A stretch of 48,485 nt of DNA from positions 1-48,485 of the IMG/VR virus record IMGVR_UViG_3300028045_002377; one strand, given 5' to 3'. Positions 6,148 to 14,136 of the stretch are shown here, piece by piece. The notes beneath the pieces are model-generated. The model made no database searches and had not been told where the DNA came from. It was given only the letters and a program-made list of their open reading frames with translations. Numbering within the stretch: the first letter of the stretch is position 1; every line of letters starts with the position of its first letter. The DNA is from a virus. A program made the position numbers and the translations under genes.

Positions 6148-6755
6148 AAAGTGATATCTATTGGGCCGCCCAAAAGTCAACTGAGATTTGCGGATCAGAA
6201 CTAGCATCTTCGGATGACAATAATATTGTAGAGAGAAAGAATAATAAAATATATTTTTATACCGAAGTCAGGAGAGAAAAGAATCTAAAATTGAATTTGG
6301 CCATTGAAGATGTTTCGAATGAGATACTTAATCGATCAAATGTTCTGGGACTAGATCCGGGAACTATTGAATTATATATTAACTCTTATGGCGGCTCTGT
6401 ACACGCCGGATTTTCTAGCGTAGACTATATTTTGAACTCAAAGGTCCCTGTGACGACTATCATCGATGGATGTGCGGCTTCTGCTGCGACAATTATGAGC
6501 GTCTGTGGGGCACATCGAAAGATGAATAAGCATGCTTACATGTTGATCCATCAACTTTCATCTGGAATGTGGGGGAAATACCAAGAGATGCAAGATAAAA
6601 TGGAAAACTGTGATAGATTTATGGAAATGATTATCGATATCTACAAAGAACACACAAAGATTCCAAAGAAAGAACTCGACAATATCCTGAAACATGATTT
6701 GTGGTGGGACGCCGCAACGTGTTTGAAGTATGGACTCGTTGATGAGATTATTTAA
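6144..6755 (+). CDS. ClpP-like serine protease
   Basis: With ATG 6144 (an ATGA overlap with the lipoprotein stop, AGGAAG upstream) the protein has 203 residues, normal for ClpP. The fold motifs are clear: YINSYGGSVHAGF, then GCAAS113AA with the nucleophile serine, LIH136QLSSG with the histidine, and HD185LWWDA near the C-terminal YGLVDEII. The triad is therefore S113, H136 and D185. ClpP works with a Clp ATPase in host cells. In phages, relatives act as prohead proteases or stand alone. No scaffold or capsid gene is adjacent here, so a role in altering host proteolysis is as likely as head maturation. Confidence 0.9.
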   Translation: MKSDIYWAAQKSTEICGSELASSDDNNIVERKNNKIYFYTEVRREKNLKLNLAIEDVSNEILNRSNVLGLDPGTIELYINSYGGSVHAGFSSVDYILNSKVPVTTIIDGCAASAATIMSVCGAHRKMNKHAYMLIHQLSSGMWGKYQEMQDKMENCDRFMEMIIDIYKEHTKIPKKELDNILKHDLWWDAATCLKYGLVDEII

Positions 6756-6927
6756 TTTTCTCAAGTCTTTCGCCAAGTCCTATCTGTTGTTCGGACTGGG
6801 AGTGTTATTTGGATCATCCGTAGCGTCAATCACCACATATATCGTCATGTCGGCATGTTACGGGATCCCAGACACAGTAAAAATATTAGAAATACAAGAA
6901 TGTTTACAGGAGAAAATTAATGAGTAA
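6742..6927 (+). CDS. small membrane protein
   Basis: The protein has 61 residues from ATG 6742. ATG 6730 is in frame and would add four. The start lies inside the end of the ClpP-like gene. After a short amphipathic basic segment, residues about 15-38 form a single hydrophobic span (LLFGLGVLFGSSVASITTYIV), followed by a short tail with a cysteine pair separated by about 16 residues. It overlaps the next gene by eight bases, so it belongs to the same operon. No family is recognised. The membrane location is well supported, but the function is unknown. Confidence 0.65.
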   Translation: MRLFNFLKSFAKSYLLFGLGVLFGSSVASITTYIVMSACYGIPDTVKILEIQECLQEKINE

Positions 6928-7348
6928 GAGCAAAAAAACAATTATGGTGAGTGGTGGTTTCGATCCTATTCATGTCGGCCATGTTCGCATGATTCGTGAT
7001 GCAGCAAATCACGGTGATGTTATAGTTGTAGCCAATTCTGATGACTGGTTATATCGAAAGAAGGGGTATAATTTTATGGCATTCAAGGAGAGAAAAGAGA
7101 TTTTAATGGCTATAAAGGGAGTTGTTGAAGTGGTATCTGTTCATGATGAAGACGGAACTGTGTGTACCGCCTTGATAGAACATGAGCCGACTTATTTCGC
7201 AAATGGCGGAGACAGAAAGGAGGACAACACACCGGAAAAAATTGTTTGTGAGCAACTCGGAATCGAGATGTTATGGAATATCGGAGGAGAAAAGATACAA
7301 TCTTCTTCTGAATTAGTGGAGAAATCAAATGAGAAGAAGGATTCTTAA
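6920..7348 (+). CDS. cytidylyltransferase-like nucleotidyltransferase
   Basis: This 142-residue, single-domain Rossmann-type nucleotidyltransferase opens with VSGGFDPIH18VGH21, the HxGH motif. It has FANGGDR near residue 94 and ends with a KIQSSSELV stretch that takes the place of the family's ISSTxxR motif. The length and motifs match glycerol-3-phosphate cytidylyltransferase and the adenylyltransferase domain of HldE/RfaE. These enzymes activate a phosphorylated sugar or polyol with CTP or ATP. It may feed an activated donor to the glycan genes 4 kb downstream, but they are not adjacent. It is the second HxGH protein in the window. Confidence 0.85.
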   Translation: MSKSKKTIMVSGGFDPIHVGHVRMIRDAANHGDVIVVANSDDWLYRKKGYNFMAFKERKEILMAIKGVVEVVSVHDEDGTVCTALIEHEPTYFANGGDRKEDNTPEKIVCEQLGIEMLWNIGGEKIQSSSELVEKSNEKKDS

Positions 7349-7472
7349 AAAGATAGTAGGAAGAACTCTAAAGACAACTTGGTGGGCCTCTATCGCCACC
7401 GCAATTATGCTACATTTTATCTATTACGGAGTTCTTCCGACAGAAAGTAGATCAAATAGTTCTAGTTTGTAA
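7329..7472 (+). CDS. 47-residue membrane protein
   Basis: ATG 7329 lies 20 bases before the end of the cytidylyltransferase-like gene, in another frame, with GGAGAAATCAA upstream. The product starts very basic (MRRRILKKIVGR), followed by a hydrophobic span (about residues 18-36, WWASIATAIMLHFIYYGVL) and a short Ser-rich tail. This positive-inside pattern suggests an inner membrane protein with the N-terminus in the cytoplasm. The overlap and composition support it as a real gene despite its size. Function is unknown. Confidence 0.55.
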   Translation: MRRRILKKIVGRTLKTTWWASIATAIMLHFIYYGVLPTESRSNSSSL

Positions 7473-7483
7473 TAGTTATTAGT

Positions 7484-7768
7484 ATGAACTGGTTCCTGTA
7501 CGAAGTAACAAAAGATTTCCTAGATGAAGATGGAGAACTAACCAGAGCCGGCGAATCCGGCGTTGGGGAGTGTTCTATGCAGCCTGGAATAATGGAGGCC
7601 CCATATGGCACCATGTACGTTGTTTCCGGAAAGGATATCAAATCGTATTTCAAAGAACACAATATAAAACATTTAAGCGCTCGAAATGTAAAGAAAGCCA
7701 TCATAAATTATTATTTTAAAAAAGATAGGCCACCACAAAGTAATGAAAGTGATTTCATCTTTGATTGA
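7484..7768 (+). CDS. hypothetical protein
   Basis: This 94-residue soluble protein starts at ATG 7484, 11 bases after the previous small gene. It is mixed alpha/beta, with an acidic N-terminal third (FLDEDGELTRAGESG), a central strand pair (GTMYVVSGKDI) and a basic helix (ARNVKKAIINYYFKKD). No motif or family is recognised. Its stop overlaps the region that carries the ribosome site of the next membrane protein, so both are likely co-transcribed. Confidence 0.55.
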   Translation: MNWFLYEVTKDFLDEDGELTRAGESGVGECSMQPGIMEAPYGTMYVVSGKDIKSYFKEHNIKHLSARNVKKAIINYYFKKDRPPQSNESDFIFD

Positions 7769-7797
7769 AGTCCACAATAATGTGGCAAGGAGGACAG

Positions 7798-7971
7798 ATG
7801 ATAGAATCAATTAACCAAACGTTACATCGCGTGTATGAAGTATATTTAGAAGCCATGAGAGACCCACTGACATATGCATATTCATCAGCAGCTTGGATGA
7901 TTAACTTCGGCGCCGCAGTCTGGTTAATCCTTTTTACTGCCAACTTCGTACTACGCATGCTTGGCTTGTGA
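7798..7971 (+). CDS. small single-span membrane protein
   Basis: ATG 7798 is chosen because AAGGAGG lies just upstream (7787-7793). ATG 7780 is in frame but sits before that site. The 57-residue product has an N-terminal helix (SINQTLHRVYEVYLEAMR) and a hydrophobic stretch (about residues 33-54, MINFGAAVWLILFTANFVLRML). It is the last gene before a clear terminator, so it closes the operon that begins at the tRNA promoter or earlier. Function is unknown. Confidence 0.6.
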   Translation: MIESINQTLHRVYEVYLEAMRDPLTYAYSSAAWMINFGAAVWLILFTANFVLRMLGL

Positions 7972-7991
7972 ATAAAACAAAATAATCTACA

Positions 7992-8025
7992 GAAAACCAC
8001 ATCATTTGATGTGGTTTTCTTGTTT
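7992..8025 (+). terminator. rho-independent terminator
   Basis: GAAAACCACATCA (7992-8004) is exactly complementary to TGATGTGGTTTTC (8007-8019). This gives about 12 paired bases around a four-base loop, followed by TTGTTT. It separates the small membrane protein from the PhoH gene and is the clearest terminator in the window. Confidence 0.85.
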
Positions 8026-8047
8026 ATGAACCTATTTATAGGTGTCT

Positions 8048-9376
8048 ATGACAGAAAAGATCTATATCATCGATACTAGTGTTTGTTTAACAGATTTTCG
8101 CTGCATTTACCACTATGGTGATAATACTATCGTCATTCCAATGAAAGTGCTAGAAGAGATAGACAAGCACAAGAAAAGGCAAGACGCAGTAGGAACTAAT
8201 GCTAGAAATATCATAAGAGAATTTGATATTCTTCGTGAAAGGGGCTCTTTGCAGGTCGGAGTATCACTCGGCGAAGGCCTGGGTACTTTGAGAGTTTCTA
8301 GGATAGATGTTCAAGATATACCGCCGGATTTCAGTCAATCAGACCCCGACCATATAATTATGACCGCCGCTATAAGCGAACAAAAGAAGAGTCCGGATAA
8401 AAAAATAATAATTGTCTCGCGAGATATCAATATGCGAGTCATGACAGATTCATTAGGAATAATATCAGAAGATTATATCGAAAATCAGATAATAACAGTG
8501 CAATCTGATTTGTATACGGGTGTTGGGTCAGTGACCGTTTCAGATGGCGATATTGACAATATCTATTCGGATAATATATTCCCAGATTCTTTAAAAAATC
8601 TAGAAATATACAATAATCAATCGATTATGTTGATATCGGAAATAAATGAGAAAAAGGCAGTCTTATGTCGACATCGTAATAAGAGCTTTAAGAAAGTTCT
8701 CGACCTGAATAAGAAAGGAGTCTGGGGCATTAGGCCCAGAAATAAGGAGCAAGTTTTTGCTCTTGATATGTTGCTGGATCAGAAGATTCCATTGGTTACG
8801 TTGGTCGGAAGAGCAGGCAGTGGGAAGACTCTTATGGCCATTGCTGCCGGAATTTCACAAACAATAAGTGATCCATTCAGATCTGATTATGAGCCTAACT
8901 ATAAAAAATTAGTCATCTCCAGGCCTATTCAGCCCATGGGCAATGATATAGGATATCTACCTGGCACAATGGAAGAAAAGATGCACCCGTGGCTTATGCC
9001 AATACAGGATAACCTACAATATATTCTAGGAAATGATAAAGCAACTCTGGAAGAATATATGGATAAAGGAATTATAGAAGTGGAGGCTCTTACATATATT
9101 AGGGGAAGATCCATCTCAAACGCATATATCATAATTGACGAGGCGCAGAATCTTTCTTTGCATGAAATAAAAACGATTCTGACAAGAGTTGGGGAAAACA
9201 CAAAAATAGTCTTAACTGGTGATATCGATCAAATTGATAACATGTTCCTAGACGAAACATCAAATGGTTTGGTTCACATAGTAGAGAACTTCAAAACACA
9301 CGACATTGCTGGTCACATAACGTTATTGAAGGGCGAGCGTTCTGCCCTAGCTACAATAGCTTCAGAAATATTATAA
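8048..9376 (+). CDS. phoH: PIN-domain PhoH-family ATPase
   Basis: This 443-residue protein starts at ATG 8048 (a GTG two codons earlier is less likely). The N-terminal PIN domain begins YIID9TSV, has the conserved acidic E-I-D and S-D-P-D-H positions near residues 37 and 100, and ends with IVSRD. The C-terminal PhoH ATPase has Walker A G254-RAGSGKT261, a SRPI-P-G motif and Walker B III-D364-E-A-Q. This two-domain build matches PhoH2/YlaK-type proteins, thought to be RNA-cleaving, ATP-driven enzymes, whereas many phage PhoH proteins lack the PIN part. PhoH is common in marine phages but its role is unsettled. It lies between a terminator and a consensus promoter. Confidence 0.93.
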   Translation: MTEKIYIIDTSVCLTDFRCIYHYGDNTIVIPMKVLEEIDKHKKRQDAVGTNARNIIREFDILRERGSLQVGVSLGEGLGTLRVSRIDVQDIPPDFSQSDPDHIIMTAAISEQKKSPDKKIIIVSRDINMRVMTDSLGIISEDYIENQIITVQSDLYTGVGSVTVSDGDIDNIYSDNIFPDSLKNLEIYNNQSIMLISEINEKKAVLCRHRNKSFKKVLDLNKKGVWGIRPRNKEQVFALDMLLDQKIPLVTLVGRAGSGKTLMAIAAGISQTISDPFRSDYEPNYKKLVISRPIQPMGNDIGYLPGTMEEKMHPWLMPIQDNLQYILGNDKATLEEYMDKGIIEVEALTYIRGRSISNAYIIIDEAQNLSLHEIKTILTRVGENTKIVLTGDIDQIDNMFLDETSNGLVHIVENFKTHDIAGHITLLKGERSALATIASEIL

Positions 9377-9385
9377 TATTTTTTC

Positions 9386-9414
9386 TTGACAAGTGTAATA
9401 ATATAGGTTATAAT
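9386..9414 (+). promoter_or_regulatory. perfect consensus sigma70 promoter
   Basis: TTGACA (9386-9391) and TATAAT (9409-9414) are exactly 17 bp apart, an ideal match in both hexamers. It lies in the 68-bp gap after PhoH and would give a leader of roughly 25 nt before the GTG start at 9445. Confidence 0.88.
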
Positions 9415-9444
9415 ATAGTTATCATTAGATCGTAGGAGTGTATT

Positions 9445-9741
9445 GTGTTAACGAAAGAAGAAATTAAAAATGGAATACTGAATCAAATAGTTGTTTCTGA
9501 CGGTGAGTTAAAAGAGATGATTATTAGTTATGCTGGGAATAAAATACAGCCAGAAAATGATGAAGTCACTGTGGAAATGGTCATAGAGATTCTAGCAGGA
9601 GAGTTTCCAGAAATTGTTCTGGCCCTCGCTGAGGAGAATTATATCAGAGGGTATACGCAGGGTATCGAAGACACCGCGTTCGAGAAAGGGAATCGTAGGG
9701 GAGTTCCAACGTATCCTGGGACAGGTCATAGTGACAAATGA
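9445..9741 (+). CDS. hypothetical protein
   Basis: This 98-residue protein starts at GTG 9445, with TAGGAG upstream and the same GTGTATTGTG 10-mer found at the start of the gene at 5135. It is mostly helical and acidic (TVEMVIEILAGEFPEIVLALAEENYIRGYTQGIEDTAF), with a basic, Gly/Pro-rich tail that is probably disordered. It is the first gene behind a perfect promoter and so is probably early and strongly expressed. No family is recognised. Confidence 0.65.
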   Translation: MLTKEEIKNGILNQIVVSDGELKEMIISYAGNKIQPENDEVTVEMVIEILAGEFPEIVLALAEENYIRGYTQGIEDTAFEKGNRRGVPTYPGTGHSDK

Positions 9742-9754
9742 GGAAATGCTATAG

Positions 9755-10456
9755 ATGACGAATGAGATATATAACCTGGATTATTTAAAAAAATCAAATA
9801 CCCAGGCACAAAAAGAACAAAAAGAGTACGATATAGGTGGCTCAATTCAGATATTCATAAAGGATAGATTTGAAAATAATATTGATGTTGGCGATGTTTT
9901 ATCTAAAATAAGTACCTCAATACCACCGCATTTGTTGCGAGAGGTTGACGTAATCTACATTGGAATGTTTGATGAATTCGTCAAAATGGACACTAATGCG
10001 ATGTATAAAGATGGTGCCATATACGTCAGCAATGAGCAGGAAGATGAGCAAGACTTAATCGATGATATTTGCCATGAAATAGCTCACTCATTGGAACCTC
10101 CTTATGGTCATATCCTATATGCAGACGGCGACCTAGAAAGAGAATTTATACAAAAAAGAAAAAGACTCTATGAAATATTAAAAAACGAAGGAGAGAGTCC
10201 ACCACAGGATCTATTTGATAATCCTGAATATAGCCTAGAAGTGGATAAATATTTGTATGAAGTAATAGGATATGACAGACTCAATTTAATATCTGCATCA
10301 TATGGACTATTCACTTCTGCATATTGCGCAACAGCCCTCAGAGAATATTTTGCTAATGGATTCGAATATTTCTTTTTGGATGATAAAGGATATTTGGGCG
10401 AGATTTGCCCCATACTATATAAAAAAATAAAGGAAATTTACGAAGATGATACATAG
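9755..10456 (+). CDS. HExxH zincin-like putative metallopeptidase
   Basis: This 233-residue protein contains C-H107-E-I-A-H111-S, the HExxH zinc-binding motif, in a helix after a short beta segment (GAIYVSNEQ). Further on, LREYFANGFEYFFLDD supplies E197 or E204 as a possible third ligand. That spacing and the (E)YFA-x-x-F-E context resemble gluzincins such as the anthrax lethal factor-type fold. There is no signal peptide, so it should act in the host cytoplasm or be packaged. The target is unknown. Weak similarity cannot be separated from other zincins without a structure search. The start has GAGGAA upstream, and the next gene overlaps its end. Confidence 0.7.
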   Translation: MTNEIYNLDYLKKSNTQAQKEQKEYDIGGSIQIFIKDRFENNIDVGDVLSKISTSIPPHLLREVDVIYIGMFDEFVKMDTNAMYKDGAIYVSNEQEDEQDLIDDICHEIAHSLEPPYGHILYADGDLEREFIQKRKRLYEILKNEGESPPQDLFDNPEYSLEVDKYLYEVIGYDRLNLISASYGLFTSAYCATALREYFANGFEYFFLDDKGYLGEICPILYKKIKEIYEDDT

Positions 10457-10841
10457 GGAAAATGTAGAAATAGATGGAAATAAAGTTAAGGTTACGGTGA
10501 AGCTTAGGAAGTATTGTAACCGAGACAACAAAAGAGTTATAACTTGCAATACTGCAGATGTCGAGCGAGCGCTGGCAGAAATGGGTATTCAAATTGGCAA
10601 GTGCCTTGAGTCCTCCGAATTGTCAAACCTGTATCCTCGCCACTCTTATGGGGTTTGGATTTTTGAACAGAAAGTTAAACGCAAGTCGACAAGAAAAAAG
10701 AGTTATTCTAAATCGAGTAAAACAAATGTAGAAAATGTAGAAAATGTAGAAAATGTAGAAAAAAACCTTGACAAATCTGATAAACATGTTATAATAATAG
10801 AGAAAGATAAACTAGATAACCTTCTATCCGAAGAGGGATAA
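10446..10841 (+). CDS. small basic protein with NVE tandem repeats
   Basis: The protein has 131 residues. The N-terminal 75 form a compact mixed alpha/beta region (KVKVTVKLRKYC, ADVERALAEMGI), followed by a Lys/Ser-rich linker and four perfect Asn-Val-Glu triplets encoded by a 9-bp DNA repeat. It ends with a helical acidic tail (EKDKLDNLLSEEG). ATG 10446 lies within the end of the metallopeptidase gene. The stop is directly adjacent to the next ATG, and a promoter lies inside its 3' end. No function can be assigned. Confidence 0.6.
   Translation: MIHRENVEIDGNKVKVTVKLRKYCNRDNKRVITCNTADVERALAEMGIQIGKCLESSELSNLYPRHSYGVWIFEQKVKRKSTRKKSYSKSSKTNVENVENVENVEKNLDKSDKHVIIIEKDKLDNLLSEEG
10725..10760 (+). 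repeat. 9-bp tandem repeat, four copies
   Basis: Four exact head-to-tail copies of AATGTAGAA encode Asn-Val-Glu four times within the linker of the gene at 10446. The array ends eight bases before the -35 of the embedded promoter at 10768. Exact identity suggests recent slippage and likely copy-number variation. Confidence 0.9.
10768..10795 (+). promoter_or_regulatory. sigma70-type promoter inside a coding sequence
   Basis: TTGACA (10768-10773) and TATAAT (10790-10795) both match the consensus exactly, with a 16-bp spacer. The site lies in the last 75 bases of the NVE-repeat gene and would drive the nuclease and glycosyltransferase genes that begin at 10842. Confidence 0.7.
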
Positions 10842-11603
10842 ATGCCACATGTATCATTCTCAGAGCTTAAAAATTGGGCATTTTGTCCATTTTATCATAA
10901 AATAACTTATATCGACAAGATCAAATCTTTTCTCGGGAATGAGTATACTGCCTTCGGAACAGCCATTCACACAGTTTGCGAGAATAAGCTTTTAAAGAGG
11001 GGGTCTGATCCGTTTGAGGAATTTAAAGCAGAGTTCATCAATGAGATTTCAAAGCTACCAGAAGAAGTCGAGCTTGATGAAAAACTCATCGTTAATATGG
11101 GAAAGCAGGCAAAAAATATCATCCCAAACATAGACCCAGAATTCGAAAAATATTTTGGAAACTGCGAGATTATATCTACCGAAGAACAATTGATGGAACC
11201 GATAGGAGAAACCGGATACAATTTTAAAGGTTATATTGATGCTGTTGTTAAGACAGAAGATGGAAAATATCACATTATTGATTGGAAGTCCTGCTCGTGG
11301 GGTTGGGATGCAAGAAGGCGCTCCGACCCAATGGTGACATATCAGCTTACTTTATATAAAATTTTCTTCGCTCAGAAACATGATATAGAGCTTAAAGATA
11401 TCGAAACGCACTTTGCTTTGCTGAAAAGAACAGTCAAGAAAGATCAAGTGGAAATATTCAGAGTCACCAGCGGAAACAAGAAAATGGAAAACGCCAAGGC
11501 CTTGTTAGATAAGGCGCTCTACAATATAGATAATAAAAACTTTATAAAAGACAAGAGATCGTGTGCAAAGTGCGAGTTTCGCAAAACAGAACACTGTCCT
11601 TAG
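10842..11603 (+). CDS. RecB/Cas4-like PD-(D/E)XK nuclease with Fe-S cysteines
   Basis: This 253-residue protein carries F-G39-T-A-I-H43, then G-Y-I-D133-A, I-I-D147-W-K149 and Q168-L-T-L-Y172, which are the motifs of RecB/Cas4-family exonucleases. Four cysteines, C15 near the start and C241-x2-C244-x7-C252 at the end, fit the 4Fe-4S cluster seen in Cas4 and AddB. Such enzymes trim single-stranded DNA ends in recombination or replication. T4-like phages often carry them, with no CRISPR link. It is the first gene of the cassette and has a promoter just upstream. The length is typical. Confidence 0.88.
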   Translation: MPHVSFSELKNWAFCPFYHKITYIDKIKSFLGNEYTAFGTAIHTVCENKLLKRGSDPFEEFKAEFINEISKLPEEVELDEKLIVNMGKQAKNIIPNIDPEFEKYFGNCEIISTEEQLMEPIGETGYNFKGYIDAVVKTEDGKYHIIDWKSCSWGWDARRRSDPMVTYQLTLYKIFFAQKHDIELKDIETHFALLKRTVKKDQVEIFRVTSGNKKMENAKALLDKALYNIDNKNFIKDKRSCAKCEFRKTEHCP

Positions 11604-11611
11604 AGGTATAG

Positions 11612-12871
11612 ATGTCAGAAAAGAAAAAAATATTAGTTATAAGTGATCACCCGCTCGCCCCTTCTGGGGTTGGCACCCAAACTAAGTACATCATAGAAGC
11701 TCTCCTAAACACCGGAAGGTACAGATTCCTTTGTTTAGGGGGAGCCGTAAAGCATACCGACTACACCGTGTCCAGGGTTGATCCATGGGGCCCAGATTGG
11801 GTCATCGCTCCGGTCAATGGATATGGGAACCCCGAGACAGTAAGGTCCTTAATTCATCAAGAGAAGCCAGATCTGTTATGGTTTATGACTGATCCAAGAT
11901 TCTATGGTTGGCTGTGGGATATGGAAAACGAAATACGCTGCAATGTTCCTATGGTATATTATCATGTATGGGATAATTATCCGTACCCAACATATAATAA
12001 GAAGTTTTATGACTCTACAGATGTTATAGCATCTATATCGAAGGTGACTAATGACATCGTCAACAACGTTGCTCCCGATGTGGAGAATCATTATATACCG
12101 CATGCTGTCGACGTTCAATCTTTTCACCCCTTTCCAGATGACGCCATCGAGGCAATAAAAAAACAGCACTTCGGAGAAAATGATTCAAAGGTGACGTTTT
12201 TCTGGAACAATAGGAACGCTAGGAGAAAGATGAGTGGCTCTCTACTCTTTTGGTTCAATGAATTCGCTGAAGAGGTAGGCCCAGATAAAGTAAGATTAAT
12301 AATGCATACCAATCCGAAAGATCAGCATGGTCAGGACCTAGAAGCGATAATCAAATCTCTAGATGCTGATGACGGTCGAATCATGTTATCGACAAATAAG
12401 GTCTCTCAAAAGGACCTTGGCGCATTTTATAATATTGCAGATTGTACAATTAACATTTCAGACGCAGAGGGTTTCGGGCTATCCACCTTGGAATCGCTAT
12501 CCTGTGGTACGCCGATTATTGTTAATATGACAGGTGGGCTCCAGGAACAAGTGACGAATGGAGAAGAGTGGTTTGGAATTGGTATCGAGCCATCCTCGAA
12601 GGCTATAATCGGATCGCAGACTGTTCCATTTATCTATGAGGATAGAGTCTCGAAAGAAGATTTTATCTCTTCACTAAAAAAGATGTTTCAGATGACGAAA
12701 GAAGAGAGGAAGCACCTGGGTTTGAAGGGAAGAAATCATGTGATTGAGAACTATAATTTTTCTGATTTCAAGAAGCGCTGGATAGACCTGATCGACTCAG
12801 TTGTGGAAAGTAGGGGCTCTTGGGGCACGAGAAAAGGATATCAATCTTGGGAAATGAAGGAGATAAAATGA
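11612..12871 (+). CDS. GT4-type glycosyltransferase
   Basis: This 419-residue protein has a two-Rossmann (GT-B) layout. The N-terminal ISDHPLAPSGVGTQT is the usual glycine-rich acceptor-side loop. The C-terminal half contains ISDAEGFGLSTLESLSCGTP, the E-x7-E nucleotide-sugar motif of family GT4 retaining transferases. ATG 11612 follows the nuclease stop by eight bases, and its own stop overlaps the next ATG. It probably transfers a hexose from a nucleotide sugar in a glycan assembled in the cytoplasm. Donor and acceptor are unknown. Confidence 0.88.
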   Translation: MSEKKKILVISDHPLAPSGVGTQTKYIIEALLNTGRYRFLCLGGAVKHTDYTVSRVDPWGPDWVIAPVNGYGNPETVRSLIHQEKPDLLWFMTDPRFYGWLWDMENEIRCNVPMVYYHVWDNYPYPTYNKKFYDSTDVIASISKVTNDIVNNVAPDVENHYIPHAVDVQSFHPFPDDAIEAIKKQHFGENDSKVTFFWNNRNARRKMSGSLLFWFNEFAEEVGPDKVRLIMHTNPKDQHGQDLEAIIKSLDADDGRIMLSTNKVSQKDLGAFYNIADCTINISDAEGFGLSTLESLSCGTPIIVNMTGGLQEQVTNGEEWFGIGIEPSSKAIIGSQTVPFIYEDRVSKEDFISSLKKMFQMTKEERKHLGLKGRNHVIENYNFSDFKKRWIDLIDSVVESRGSWGTRKGYQSWEMKEIK

Positions 12872-14136
12872 AGCAAAAAATAATATTACGAGGCCCAATC
12901 TTGTCTCAGTCTGGATATGGAGAGCAAGCAAGATTTGCTTTAAGGTCATTGAGATCTCGCGAAGATATTTTTGATATCTATCTTATTCCGATTGCTTGGG
13001 GAAAGACTGGCTGGGTTAGTCTCGATAACGAAGAACGCCGCTGGATAGACAGTATCATAACTAAAACAAACGTATTTTTGAAGAATCAGGGAACTTTTGA
13101 TATATCTCTACAGGTGACTATACCTAACGAGTGGGAAAAGATGGCTCCAATTAACATTGGATATACTGCTGGCATTGAAACGACAAAAGTAGCTGCAGTG
13201 TGGCTTCAGAAAGCCAACGAAATGGATAAGATCATTGTCGTATCAAATCACGCAAAAGACGTGTTCGAAAAGACGGTTTACCAGGGCACTAACAAGAACA
13301 CTGGTGAGTCAATGACATTACATTGTAGAACACCAGTCAGCGTCGTGAGCTATCCGGTGCGCCACTTTGATAAAGAAAAATTAAGCCTCAAGTTAGATTA
13401 TGACTTCAACTACCTCGCAATCTCTCAGTGGGGCGCAAGAAAGAACTTAGATAACTTGATCAAATGGTTTGTGGAAGAGAACTTCGATCAAGAAGTCGGT
13501 CTTGTGCTGAAAATTTCAACCAAAAATAACTCCTTGATGGATAGGAGAGTGACGGAGAGGCGACTAAGGACTGTACTAAAAGATCATAAAGACAGGAAAT
13601 GCAAAGTTTATCTTCTCCATGGCGATTTATCCGAAGGCCAGATGACTTCTCTATATCAGAATTCAAAGATTAAGAGTTTGATATCCACCACTCACGGCGA
13701 AGGATACGGCCTCCCACTATTCGAAGCGGCATATAATGGAATTCCAGTTGTTGTTCCTGGCTGGTCTGGTCATACTGATTTTCTATACATACCAGATCAG
13801 AAAAGAGAAGGAAAGAAAAAGCCCATGTTTGCGTCTGTAAACTACGAGTTGAAAGAGGTTCAAAAGCATGCAGTCTGGAAAGGGGTGATAGAACCTGATT
13901 CTAAGTGGTGCTATCCGGAGGAAGCTAGTTTTAAGCGCCGCTTGCGTGAGGTCAGAACAGAATATTCTCGATTTAAGAGAAACGCGACAAAGTTAAAGAA
14001 GCACATTATTGAGAATTTCACGGAAGAAAGGATGTATGATGACTTTGTCACTGCGATTCCTGGCATCGACTCATCCCCGTTTGACGCAAAATCTTGGTTT
14101 GACGAACTGAATCTGGACATCAAAGAGGTAAAATGA
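12868..14136 (+). CDS. GT4-type glycosyltransferase
   Basis: The protein has 422 residues from ATG 12868, chosen because GAAGGAG lies just upstream and the ATGA overlap with the previous stop is typical of this cassette. It starts with LRGPILSQSGYGEQA, another glycine-rich loop, and the C-terminal domain contains HGEGYGLPLFEAAYNGIP with the E-x7-E pattern of GT4. It differs clearly from the neighbouring transferase, so it is not a recent duplication. A long charged stretch (about 360-395) may be a membrane-surface helix. It likely adds a second sugar in the same glycan. Confidence 0.85.
   Translation: MKQKIILRGPILSQSGYGEQARFALRSLRSREDIFDIYLIPIAWGKTGWVSLDNEERRWIDSIITKTNVFLKNQGTFDISLQVTIPNEWEKMAPINIGYTAGIETTKVAAVWLQKANEMDKIIVVSNHAKDVFEKTVYQGTNKNTGESMTLHCRTPVSVVSYPVRHFDKEKLSLKLDYDFNYLAISQWGARKNLDNLIKWFVEENFDQEVGLVLKISTKNNSLMDRRVTERRLRTVLKDHKDRKCKVYLLHGDLSEGQMTSLYQNSKIKSLISTTHGEGYGLPLFEAAYNGIPVVVPGWSGHTDFLYIPDQKREGKKKPMFASVNYELKEVQKHAVWKGVIEPDSKWCYPEEASFKRRLREVRTEYSRFKRNATKLKKHIIENFTEERMYDDFVTAIPGIDSSPFDAKSWFDELNLDIKEVK

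Noticed and set aside
8030-8041. CTATTTATAG before PhoH as a T4 late promoter
   Set aside because: TATAAATA is on the minus strand here, while all genes run on the + strand, so the orientation is wrong.
9367-9380. Palindrome AATATTATAATATT followed by T residues
   Set aside because: It is a pure A/T stem, too weak for a convincing terminator, and lies at the end of the PhoH gene just before a promoter.
10842-11603. Cas4 as part of a CRISPR system
   Set aside because: No repeat-spacer array or other cas gene is present, and RecB/Cas4-like nucleases are ordinary recombination genes in T4-like phages.
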